From positions 1-14,818 of the forward strand of contig CAJMSX010000069.1 of NCBI GenBank assembly GCA_905216195.1: DNA of 14,818 nucleotides, read 5' to 3'. The translations under genes and the position numbers were made by a program. This document shows, one piece after another, positions 1 to 6,218 of this stretch (position 1 is its first letter; every line of letters begins with the position of its first letter). Source of the DNA: an uncultured bacterium (GTDB lineage Bacteria; Bacteroidota; Bacteroidia; Bacteroidales; Marinifilaceae). The notes under the pieces were generated by a model that saw only the letters and a list, made by a program, of their open reading frames with translations, was not told the origin of the DNA and searched no databases.

Positions 1-267
1 GCCGGTAGCTACGGCCGGAGCCCGTCCGTGTGCGGCTTCTGCCCAATCGATGTCAATATAATTATAAGCAAGGACACTACAGCCTACCGGAGAAACTCCG
101 ATGGTTTTGTCCTGTATTTCTAATTCTTCGATTACTTCTGCAACTAACTTGTGGACCACTCCGTGAGTACATCCGGGACAGTAGTGCATGATGTTTTCGG
201 TAAGTAGAGAACTCTTTTTATAAATCAGGTTCTCCGGTTTGATTATATCATTAATATCGATAGACAT
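1..267 (-). CDS. 2-oxoacid:ferredoxin oxidoreductase, TPP-binding beta subunit (partial, N-terminal 89 residues)
   Basis: The reading frame starts at the ATG at 267-265 and stays open to the window edge, so only the first 89 residues are seen. The C-terminal two thirds, including the Mg-TPP motif, lie outside. Visible marks are HYCPGCTHG at residues 28-36 and HGRAPAVATG at 80-89, both typical of the beta subunit of archaeal-type 2-oxoacid (2-oxoisovalerate or 2-oxoglutarate) ferredoxin oxidoreductases, where they form part of the thiamine pyrophosphate pocket. Together with the alpha subunit it would oxidatively decarboxylate a 2-oxoacid to acyl-CoA and pass electrons to ferredoxin in the cytoplasm. 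The start lies one base after the TGA of the upstream alpha-subunit gene, which implies translational coupling. Substrate cannot be fixed from this fragment; a gamma subunit is expected just beyond the edge. Confidence 0.9.
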   Translation of the reverse strand, partial: MSIDINDIIKPENLIYKKSSLLTENIMHYCPGCTHGVVHKLVAEVIEELEIQDKTIGVSPVGCSVLAYNYIDIDWAEAAHGRAPAVATG

Positions 268-268
268 A

Positions 269-1348
269 TCATTCAATAATTAATTGTTTAAGTGCATCAA
301 CTATCTCTTCCGGAGTCGGGATCACACCGCCCATTCTTCCGTAATGTTTTACTTTTACCTTGCCGTTTACCGCCAGTAACACGTCTTCTACCATTTGGCC
401 CGCACTCATTTCCACCGCTAGCATTCCTTTTACCTGTCCGCACATTTCTGCAATCACTTGAGTCGGGAAAGGATAAAGGGTGATCGGACGTAGCAAGCCT
501 ACTTTTACTCCTTCCTGGCGAAGCAACTGTATGGATTTCTGGCAGATACGGGCGCTGGAGCCGTATGCAATAAAAATATAATCTGCGTCTTCACACTGGA
601 TCTTTTCGAAACGAACTTCGTTTTCTTCGATTTTTCGGTATTTTAACTGTAATTTATGGTTAAACTCTTCCTGGCGGTGAGCATCCAACTCCAAAGAAGT
701 CACGATATTGTGGGCACGGCCTTTTCTGCCCGTCAGCGCCCAGCTTCCGTAGCGTTTTTCTATTTCCTCATCCGTCAAACGGGGCTTGAAGGGGGAAAGT
801 TGTACTTTTTCCATCATCTGTCCGATTACCCCGTCTGCCAGAATCATGGCCGGATTTCTGTATTTAAAAGCTAACTCGAAACCTAAATCTACGAAATCAT
901 TCATTTCCTGAACGGAAGCCGGAGCCAATACGATTAAGTGATAGTCCCCGTGACCGCCTCCTTTGGTAGCCTGGAAATAGTCGCTTTGAGCAGGCTGTAT
1001 GGTGCCCAGACCCGGGCCTCCTCTGACTACATCCACAACCAGACAGGGCAATTCCGCTCCTGCGATATACGTAAGACCTTCCTGTTTCAGACTAATGCCG
1101 GGACTGGAAGAAGAAGTCATGACTTTTTTACCACAAGCGGCACCGCCATATACCATATTGATGGCGGCTAATTCGCTCTCAGCCTGCAATACGACCATTC
1201 CGGTTTCTTCCCACGGTTTCCGGACCATGAGGGTTTCCATAACTTCCGATTGCGGGGTAATGGGGTAGCCGAAATAACCATCGCAGCCACATCTGATGGC
1301 TGCTTCGGCAATCACTTCATTACCCTTCATTAATTTTATTTCTGCCAT
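269..1348 (-). CDS. vorB: 2-oxoacid:ferredoxin oxidoreductase alpha subunit, VorB-like (3-methyl-2-oxobutanoate dehydrogenase subunit)
   Basis: This 359-residue protein has the full length usual for VorB/KorA-type alpha subunits. The N-terminal pyrimidine-binding (PYR) domain carries GYPITPQSE at residues 27-35, and the glycine-rich block around GGPGLGTIQPAQSD follows. The C-terminal part contains the transketolase-like domain II with IAYGSSAR, LLRPITLYPFP and the closing VEMSAGQMVEDV stretch. With the beta, gamma and delta subunits it makes a cytoplasmic complex that converts a 2-oxoacid plus CoA to acyl-CoA, CO2 and reduced ferredoxin. The gene lies between the ferredoxin subunit (17 bases upstream) and the beta subunit (1 base downstream), the usual Bacteroidales order. 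Annotation as branched-chain (2-oxoisovalerate) specific follows the common family name; 2-oxoglutarate is an equally possible substrate and sequence alone does not decide. Confidence 0.93.
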   Translation of the reverse strand: MAEIKLMKGNEVIAEAAIRCGCDGYFGYPITPQSEVMETLMVRKPWEETGMVVLQAESELAAINMVYGGAACGKKVMTSSSSPGISLKQEGLTYIAGAELPCLVVDVVRGGPGLGTIQPAQSDYFQATKGGGHGDYHLIVLAPASVQEMNDFVDLGFELAFKYRNPAMILADGVIGQMMEKVQLSPFKPRLTDEEIEKRYGSWALTGRKGRAHNIVTSLELDAHRQEEFNHKLQLKYRKIEENEVRFEKIQCEDADYIFIAYGSSARICQKSIQLLRQEGVKVGLLRPITLYPFPTQVIAEMCGQVKGMLAVEMSAGQMVEDVLLAVNGKVKVKHYGRMGGVIPTPEEIVDALKQLIIE

Positions 1349-1365
1349 TTTCGGTAGTTTTTATT

Positions 1366-1593
1366 TTATTGTACATTCATTTTATAAACACTAATGACCG
1401 CATCGGGACACACCAAACCGCAACTGGCACAACCGATACATGCTTCCGGGTTCTTCATATAGGCATAATGATAGCCTTTTCCGTTGACATCGGGGTTGAG
1501 TTCAATTACTTTCGTCGGGCATGCTACGACACATAGACCGCATCCTTTGCATTTTTCGTTGTCCACAACGATTGCTCCTCTGAATTTTGCCAT
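1366..1593 (-). CDS. 2x[4Fe-4S] ferredoxin-type delta subunit of 2-oxoacid oxidoreductase
   Basis: A 75-residue protein with two classical CxxCxxCxxxCP motifs: C15, C18, C21 and C25 followed by Pro, and C52, C55, C58 and C62 followed by Pro. These bind two [4Fe-4S] clusters that carry electrons from the TPP site towards free ferredoxin. It is the first gene of the oxidoreductase operon and lies 17 bases before the alpha subunit. The length and cluster arrangement match the stand-alone delta subunit of VOR/KOR complexes. A generic ferredoxin is the alternative, but position makes the subunit role much more likely. Confidence 0.92.
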   Translation of the reverse strand: MAKFRGAIVVDNEKCKGCGLCVVACPTKVIELNPDVNGKGYHYAYMKNPEACIGCASCGLVCPDAVISVYKMNVQ

Positions 1594-1661
1594 ATCTAAA
1601 ATAGTTATAAATTATATAATATTTGCACCTTTTTATACTGTATTGTAATCTTTACGGGGTA

Positions 1662-1692
1662 TAAAATTACGATTTAAAATCTATTATGCAAA
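1662..1692 (-). promoter_or_regulatory. Candidate sigma-ABfr promoter for the oxidoreductase operon
   Basis: Read on the minus strand, TTTG (1692-1689) is followed after 19 bases by TAATTTTA (1669-1662), which matches TAnnTTTG at five of its six fixed positions. Transcription would start about 60 bases before the ferredoxin ATG. The rest of the 184-base gap (1594-1777) is AT-rich and shows no gene. The call rests only on motif and spacing. Confidence 0.35.
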
Positions 1693-1777
1693 AAAAAGCA
1701 TACTTTTATTTGTAATTATTTCATTCCCACCCACCTACTCTTTTCCTGGGTTCCTCCCGGAGGATTGGTCTTGCATT

Positions 1778-3106
1778 TTATTTTCCGGCAGCAGCTGCGG
1801 GGTGATCTTTTTTAAATAATTCCAGTCTTTCTTCCAGAAGTTTCATTTTGTCGGGACTGATCTGGGACACACAGGCCCGGAGCCCTTCCCGTTTACTACC
1901 GCATTTTTTTAAAGGCAGGGAAGATATGCCGTAATACAGTAATTCTTTAGCCAGTTCTCCTCCGCTGTACCCCGGGTAGCCGATGGTGAAATAAAAACCA
2001 TCCCCGATATTTTCTTCTCCGTCTTTATCATATACGATATCGAACCCGGCTTCAGTAAACAATTTTTTCATGGTACAGGCCCGTTCCCCGTATTCTTTTA
2101 CGTCAGCCAGAATGTCGAGCGTACCTTCGTTGGCAGCACGGAGAATAGCGGCTAAAGCAAACTGGGGCGAATGCGCAGTTCCCGAAGTTTGGGTGTAAAT
2201 CAGTTTGTATACCAAGGTATATCCCAGTTCTTCGGACTGGTATCTCTTTTTCAATCCTTCGTATTTTTTACGGTACAGCTGATCGGAAATACATAGTAGT
2301 CCCAGTCGTTGTCCTGCGTAACTGAACAATTTAGAACTGGAAATCATAAAAATGTAGTTATCGGTGTACCGGGCCACGGTGGGTTGAAACGGGGGAATCC
2401 CCGGATGAGAAAGATCCTGCCGGAAATCCATAGCAAAATAGGCCAGATCTTCCAGAATGATAATGTCATATTGATTGGCCAATTCTCCGATAATGCGCAG
2501 TTCTTCTTCGGTCAGACAGATCCAGGCCGGATTATTGGGATTGCTGTATACAATGGCGCAAATATGGCCTTGTTTTAAATAACTTTCTAGTTTGTTCCTC
2601 AATTCTTTTCCCCTATAGGCATAGATATCGAAACTTTCGTAGGGTTTTCCGATGACTTCCATTTGCGTTTTTTGTACGGAAAAACCGGGATCTATAAAAA
2701 GTACCGTGTCTTGGCCCGGCTTGCATTCGGTAAGCGCCATAAAGGATACATACGAGGCTTGCATCGCTCCTACGGTGGGGATGATGTGTTCCGGCCGGAT
2801 GTCGATGTTCATGAAATTTTTAACGAAACGGGATGCTTCGACCGCTAATTCCGGAAAACCTTCCAACATAGGATAATACTGAGCGACGCCCATTTTCAGC
2901 GCATCGATTTCTGCCTGGGTCCCGGTGGCGGCGGGGGGTAAACCCGGTACACCCATTTCCATCCTCACAAAACTTTTCCCACTGGATTTTTCCAGTAGAT
3001 TTGCCACTTTGACAATGTCCCGGATGGATGCTTCGTCGAAGTCCGTGATGGCAGCTTCCAGGAGTTTATCCTGTAATACTTGTTCGTCTATAATATTGTG
3101 TTGCAT
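1778..3106 (-). CDS. PLP-dependent aminotransferase, class I/II (fold type I)
   Basis: A 442-residue protein using the ATG at 3106-3104 (MQHNIIDE...). The frame is open 60 bases further to an ATG at 3166, but that ATG sits inside the likely -33 promoter box, so the internal start is preferred. Fold-type I aminotransferase marks are visible: a cofactor-phosphate loop GAMQAS near 113-118, NPNNP at 189-193, D220 with Tyr in EDLAYF, the Schiff-base lysine K259 in SSSKLFSYAGQRLG, R267, and a C-terminal arginine (R410) of the kind that binds substrate carboxylate. It should transfer an amino group between an amino acid and a 2-oxoacid; the substrate is not readable. It lies upstream of, and in the same direction as, the 2-oxoacid oxidoreductase genes but is separated by 184 bases and a probable promoter, so joint action in amino-acid fermentation is only inference. 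Confidence 0.9.
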   Translation of the reverse strand: MQHNIIDEQVLQDKLLEAAITDFDEASIRDIVKVANLLEKSSGKSFVRMEMGVPGLPPAATGTQAEIDALKMGVAQYYPMLEGFPELAVEASRFVKNFMNIDIRPEHIIPTVGAMQASYVSFMALTECKPGQDTVLFIDPGFSVQKTQMEVIGKPYESFDIYAYRGKELRNKLESYLKQGHICAIVYSNPNNPAWICLTEEELRIIGELANQYDIIILEDLAYFAMDFRQDLSHPGIPPFQPTVARYTDNYIFMISSSKLFSYAGQRLGLLCISDQLYRKKYEGLKKRYQSEELGYTLVYKLIYTQTSGTAHSPQFALAAILRAANEGTLDILADVKEYGERACTMKKLFTEAGFDIVYDKDGEENIGDGFYFTIGYPGYSGGELAKELLYYGISSLPLKKCGSKREGLRACVSQISPDKMKLLEERLELFKKDHPAAAAGK

Positions 3107-3136
3107 GGTTAAGAAGTAATTACTTACATTTTGAAA

Positions 3137-3167
3137 CAATATTACAGGTTTTCCTTGAAAAAACATA
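3137..3167 (-). promoter_or_regulatory. Candidate promoter for the aminotransferase gene
   Basis: On the minus strand TATG (3167-3164) lies 19 bases before TAATATTG (3144-3137), close to the Bacteroidota TTTG / TAnnTTTG pattern. Transcription would begin near 3132, giving a leader of about 25 bases before the ATG at 3106. This would exclude the longer reading frame starting at 3166. Confidence 0.4.
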
Positions 3168-3217
3168 GTATTTTTTAAATTTTAACTTATAAATGAAAAA
3201 GCAGCGGTTTTTTACCA

Positions 3218-3253
3218 TTTGCTTTTTACTTTTTACTTTTTACCTTAATTTTG
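3218..3253 (+). promoter_or_regulatory. Promoter for the permease / TonB-like gene pair
   Basis: TAATTTTG at 3246-3253 is a perfect match to the Bacteroidota -7 box TAnnTTTG. The exact TTTG at 3218-3221 is 24 bases away, which is long; a weaker TTTT at 3223-3226 gives the usual spacing of 19. Transcription would start near 3258, about 15 bases before the GTG start at 3275. It is divergent from the aminotransferase promoter in the 168-base gap 3107-3274. Confidence 0.55.
3222..3242 (+). repeat. Three tandem copies of a 7-base unit, CTTTTTA
   Basis: CTTTTTA occurs three times without interruption in the spacer of the promoter for the permease gene. It is a simple-sequence tract that could slip during replication. 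Confidence 0.85.
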
Positions 3254-3274
3254 TGCAATATAAAATGAAAGCCG

Positions 3275-4510
3275 GTGAATCTGGAATTATTTATTGCAAG
3301 GAGGTTATTGAAAGGCAGAGGGAAAAGCGCAGTGTCGGTGCCTATCGTGAAGATTGCATTGGCCGGCATTGCCCTGGGGGTTTGTTTTATGTTGCTGTCG
3401 GTATTTATCATTACGGGCTTTAAAAAAGAGATTAAGGATAAATTATCCGGCTTTTTCGCCCATATGAATGTGGTGAGTTACGGAAATATACTTTCTCCTG
3501 CGGAGGAACGGGTTTCGGTCAGCGATACCTTATTAGGGGCTTTGAGAGGAATAGACGGAGTTAAAGATTTGTACGTCTATGTCACCAAACCCGCTATTTT
3601 GAAAAGCGATAAAGAAATTCACGGTGTGGTTCTGAACGGAGTGGATTCTCTTTACACAGGTGATTTTTTTAAAAAAAATCTACTATCGGGAGAATTTCCC
3701 GATTACCGGACGCCCAAGGCTTCCGATGAAATTTTAATTTCTTCCGCTGTAGCCGCTTACTTGGGGTTACGGGTGGGAGACCGCGTCGGGGCTCATTTTG
3801 TACAGGATCCTCCCCGTTTGCGTTCTTTCACCCTAAAGGGGATTTATGAGACGGGTTTTAAAGAATACGACGATGTATTTGCTATTTGCGATATCCGGCA
3901 TTTGCAGAGACTAAACGCCTGGAAAGGAAACGAGGTGACCGGAATTGCTTTGGAGTTGACGGACTTGAAGGATACGCAGAAAATGGAAGAAAAAGTGGAA
4001 GATCTCTTGTATGCCGGGAACGAAGAGGCTTTTTACAGTATAACTACCTTGCGACAAACAGCTCCTCAGTTGTTCGACTGGTTGGAACTGATCAATATGA
4101 ATGTCTGGATTATTTTGGTGCTGATCGTTACTGTTGCCGGTTTCAATATGGTGTCGGGTTTACTGATTCTTATTTTGGATAAAACCGTTTTGATCGGTAT
4201 TTTGAAAGCATTGGGATATAAGGATATAAATTTGAGAAAATTATTCCTCTATATTTCGGTGGGTTTGATCGGAAGAGGATTGATTTGGGGGAATATTCTG
4301 GCTCTTTTGTTGGGGGGGGCGCAGTATTACGGAGGTATCGTTCATTTGGATCCCGCTTCTTATTATATGGATACGGTACCGGTTTATTTTAATGTGTATT
4401 ATATTTTATTGCTGGATATAGGAGTGCTGGTGGTGTCTACTTTGATGCTGGTGGTTCCGACGATGTTGATATCCCGGATCAATCCCATTCAGGTAATTCG
4501 TTTTGAATAG
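3275..4510 (+). CDS. LolC/LolE-type ABC transporter permease (MacB/FtsX fold)
   Basis: A 411-residue inner-membrane protein with one N-terminal membrane segment (about 24-48), a large periplasmic domain (about 50-272) and three C-terminal segments (about 277-301, 322-347 and 375-400). This 1+3 layout is that of the MacB/LolE/FtsX permease superfamily. The N-terminus MNLELFIARRLL and the closing ISRINPIQVIRFE are typical of the lipoprotein-releasing LolC/E branch, which extracts outer-membrane lipoproteins from the inner membrane. Translation probably starts at GTG 3275: an in-frame stop lies just upstream at 3266 and the ATG at 3265 is out of frame. No LolD-type ATPase is nearby, so the ATPase must be encoded elsewhere. 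Another MacB-like export role is possible. Confidence 0.88.
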   Translation: MNLELFIARRLLKGRGKSAVSVPIVKIALAGIALGVCFMLLSVFIITGFKKEIKDKLSGFFAHMNVVSYGNILSPAEERVSVSDTLLGALRGIDGVKDLYVYVTKPAILKSDKEIHGVVLNGVDSLYTGDFFKKNLLSGEFPDYRTPKASDEILISSAVAAYLGLRVGDRVGAHFVQDPPRLRSFTLKGIYETGFKEYDDVFAICDIRHLQRLNAWKGNEVTGIALELTDLKDTQKMEEKVEDLLYAGNEEAFYSITTLRQTAPQLFDWLELINMNVWIILVLIVTVAGFNMVSGLLILILDKTVLIGILKALGYKDINLRKLFLYISVGLIGRGLIWGNILALLLGGAQYYGGIVHLDPASYYMDTVPVYFNVYYILLLDIGVLVVSTLMLVVPTMLISRINPIQVIRFE

Positions 4511-4535
4511 GTATCCGCATGAAGTGGTTTGCAAC

Positions 4536-5282
4536 ATGAAATTTAAAGAATATATAGTCCGGGAGTTTTACGCTCACAAATACGGGGTCCTGGGGACGGT
4601 GATTTTTCATTTGCTCTTGGCCATCTGTCTGTTGAGCGTCGGAATCGCCCGCATGGAAGTTCCCCGGGGTACCGAAATCGAGTTAGCGGCTCCGCCTCCG
4701 GAAGAAGTGAAAAAGCGTATTGAAGAAAAAGAAAGGCTGGAGGAGATCCGGAAGAAAACGTCGGAAGAGGAGGTGCAGCGTATGTTACGTTCTATTGCTT
4801 CCAATGAAAACGCTCCGCGCAAAACGGCTCCGTCCTCCACTGTTCAGCGTTATATCGACGAGGTGCAGGAGGAGTTGGAACAGGGGGCCTATGCCGGGCG
4901 TTACCGTCCCCGGAAAGACAAAAATTTTCACGAGGATAGTGTACAATATCTCAGGGACAGCAAGGAAAGGCTTTTGGATTCTTTGAAATCCACATTTTAC
5001 TCCGGAGAGAGTAGTGTTTCTTATAATCTGGAGAATCGTTTTCCCCGTTTTCTGCCTATTCCCGTCTTTCGTTGTGAGTATGGAGGAAAAGTTGTGGTTC
5101 GCATCGGGGTAAATGAAAAAGGACGCGTACAGCAGGCTGAAGTGGTGGATTCCCTTTCAAATCCCGATATTTGTTTGCGGGAGGTGGCTGTGGATGCCGC
5201 TTTGCGTTCCCGGTTCAATGAGAAACCCGATGCGCCTTCTGTGCAAACGGGCACCATCACCTATCATTTTGTGAAGCAATGA
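4536..5282 (+). CDS. TonB-like energy transducer (TonB C-terminal domain protein)
   Basis: A 248-residue protein from ATG 4536, 25 bases after the permease stop; the frame extends to a TTG at 4503 overlapping the permease, but MKFKEYIVREFY is the more natural beginning. It has a short cytoplasmic N-terminus, one membrane segment (about 18-37), and then EIELAAPPPEE, which resembles the region after the TonB anchor. A strongly charged Glu/Lys/Arg coiled-coil-like stretch follows (about 56-150) in place of a Pro/Lys-rich spacer. A TonB-type C-terminal domain spans about 183-248, with GKVVVRIGVNEKGRV and a final GTITYHF strand. It should sit in the inner membrane and reach into the periplasm. TonB proteins deliver proton-motive-force energy to outer-membrane receptors, but no ExbB/ExbD or receptor gene is near. 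A paralogue with another envelope role is possible. Confidence 0.75.
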   Translation: MKFKEYIVREFYAHKYGVLGTVIFHLLLAICLLSVGIARMEVPRGTEIELAAPPPEEVKKRIEEKERLEEIRKKTSEEEVQRMLRSIASNENAPRKTAPSSTVQRYIDEVQEELEQGAYAGRYRPRKDKNFHEDSVQYLRDSKERLLDSLKSTFYSGESSVSYNLENRFPRFLPIPVFRCEYGGKVVVRIGVNEKGRVQQAEVVDSLSNPDICLREVAVDAALRSRFNEKPDAPSVQTGTITYHFVKQ

Positions 5283-5347
5283 GATTTTTTCGCCCTTGGA
5301 GGAAGAGGTCTCTATTCCCGGTTGCTTGCGGGTTCCCGCGTAATTTA

Positions 5348-5384
5348 CCGGAAGGTCCGGTCGTTTCTGCACCGGATTTCTTTT
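5348..5384 (+). terminator. Possible intrinsic terminator after the TonB-like gene
   Basis: TCCGGT (5356-5361) pairs with ACCGGA (5371-5376) around a 9-base loop and is followed by the T-rich TTTCTTTT. The first arm can instead pair upstream as CCGGA-AGG-TCCGG (5348-5360), so two exclusive hairpins are possible. The T tract is interrupted, so strength is uncertain. Confidence 0.35.
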
Positions 5385-5391
5385 AAATGTT

Positions 5392-5422
5392 TTTTTTAAT
5401 TTAAATATTTAGATTAAATTTA
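5392..5422 (+). promoter_or_regulatory. Candidate promoter for the ComF-family gene
   Basis: TAAATTTA at 5415-5422 differs from TAnnTTTG only at the last base, and a T tract offers TTTT at 5392-5395 with spacing 19. The start point would be about 27 bases before ATG 5456. The surrounding gap 5283-5455 holds no other gene. Confidence 0.3.
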
Positions 5423-5455
5423 CTGAGTGAGAGGTAATTTTAAAAATCGTATACC

Positions 5456-6142
5456 ATGTGGCGCCGCAATTTTAAGGCATTTTTAGGTTTATTATTTCCG
5501 CGGCTGTGTCCCGTGTGCGGACGGGGATTGACGGAGGCGGAAAAATTCATGTGTACGTTTTGCTTGGCGGATTTCCCGTTATTTGATGAAAATTTACATG
5601 GCGGAAAGAGTATGCCGGATTTTTTCCCGTCGGAAGAACGGTTTTTGGTTTTTTACTCGCTTTTTTATTACAGTCGTGACGGAAAATATAAAAATCTGAT
5701 TTACGAGATTAAATATAAATCCCGGAAAAAATTGGGATTTTATCTGGGTAAAATGTTGGGGGAAAGATTGGTTGAAAAAGTATCGGTAGATGCCATTCTT
5801 CCGATTCCTTTACATCCCAGGCGGCAGAAGAAAAGAGGTTTTAATCAGGCCCGTCAGATCGCATTGGGGATGGGGGAGGTTTTGAAAATTCCGGTTTGGG
5901 ACGACGTACTGAAACGCTTGCGAAACAATGTATCTCAGACCGGGCTTTCGGCGGAAGCCCGCTTAAAGAATACCGAACATTTATTTCAGTTGCAGAAAAA
6001 CAGGGAGATCACAGGTAAACGGTTATTGCTTGTGGACGATGTCGTGACCACAGGAGCGACTGTCCGGGCGTGTATCGAGGCGTTGCAGGAAGGTCAGCCC
6101 GGATCGATTAGTCTGGCGTGCCTGGCCCGCACATTATTGTGA
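5456..6142 (+). CDS. ComF-family phosphoribosyltransferase-like protein
   Basis: A 228-residue protein with the full ComF/GntX architecture. A four-cysteine zinc-finger-like N-terminus has C18, C21, C33 and C36. A central block with PIPLHPRRQKKRGFNQ is at about 117-131. The PRPP-binding loop of type I phosphoribosyltransferases, LLVDDVVTTGAT, is at about 191-202. ComF homologues are needed for DNA uptake in several competent bacteria and act in the cytoplasm; their exact reaction is not settled. The family is also widespread in bacteria not known to be competent, so a competence role here is not shown. The gene is flanked by its own candidate promoter and by a new promoter downstream, so it is probably transcribed alone. 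Confidence 0.9.
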   Translation: MWRRNFKAFLGLLFPRLCPVCGRGLTEAEKFMCTFCLADFPLFDENLHGGKSMPDFFPSEERFLVFYSLFYYSRDGKYKNLIYEIKYKSRKKLGFYLGKMLGERLVEKVSVDAILPIPLHPRRQKKRGFNQARQIALGMGEVLKIPVWDDVLKRLRNNVSQTGLSAEARLKNTEHLFQLQKNREITGKRLLLVDDVVTTGATVRACIEALQEGQPGSISLACLARTLL

Positions 6143-6186
6143 GGCATAAAGTTCCTTAACATGCTGGACCTTCCCGACAAATTTCG

Positions 6187-6194
6187 TAACTTTG
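6187..6194 (+). promoter_or_regulatory. -7 box of the promoter for the five-gene envelope run
   Basis: TAACTTTG is a perfect match to TAnnTTTG, about 25 bases before ATG 6219. No clear TTTG stands at the -33 distance (the region reads CTGG/GCTG). It is the only good promoter match found ahead of any gene from here to the terminator at 14326. Confidence 0.55.
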
Positions 6195-6218
6195 TTGATT
6201 CATTAATGAAAGTAATTT

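Noticed and set aside
1748..1766. Short inverted repeat TCCTCCCGGAGGA between the aminotransferase and the oxidoreductase operon
   Set aside because: The stem is only five or six pairs and no T tract follows on the minus strand, so it is not supported as a terminator.
3193..3423. A 76-residue plus-strand frame with a hydrophobic start
   Set aside because: It overlaps the promoter and the beginning of the clearly real permease gene in another frame, and its later half is just a shifted reading of that gene.
4503..4535. TTG start extending the TonB-like protein by 11 residues and overlapping the permease stop
   Set aside because: The ATG at 4536 gives a normal short cytoplasmic N-terminus before the membrane anchor, and TTG starts are uncommon.
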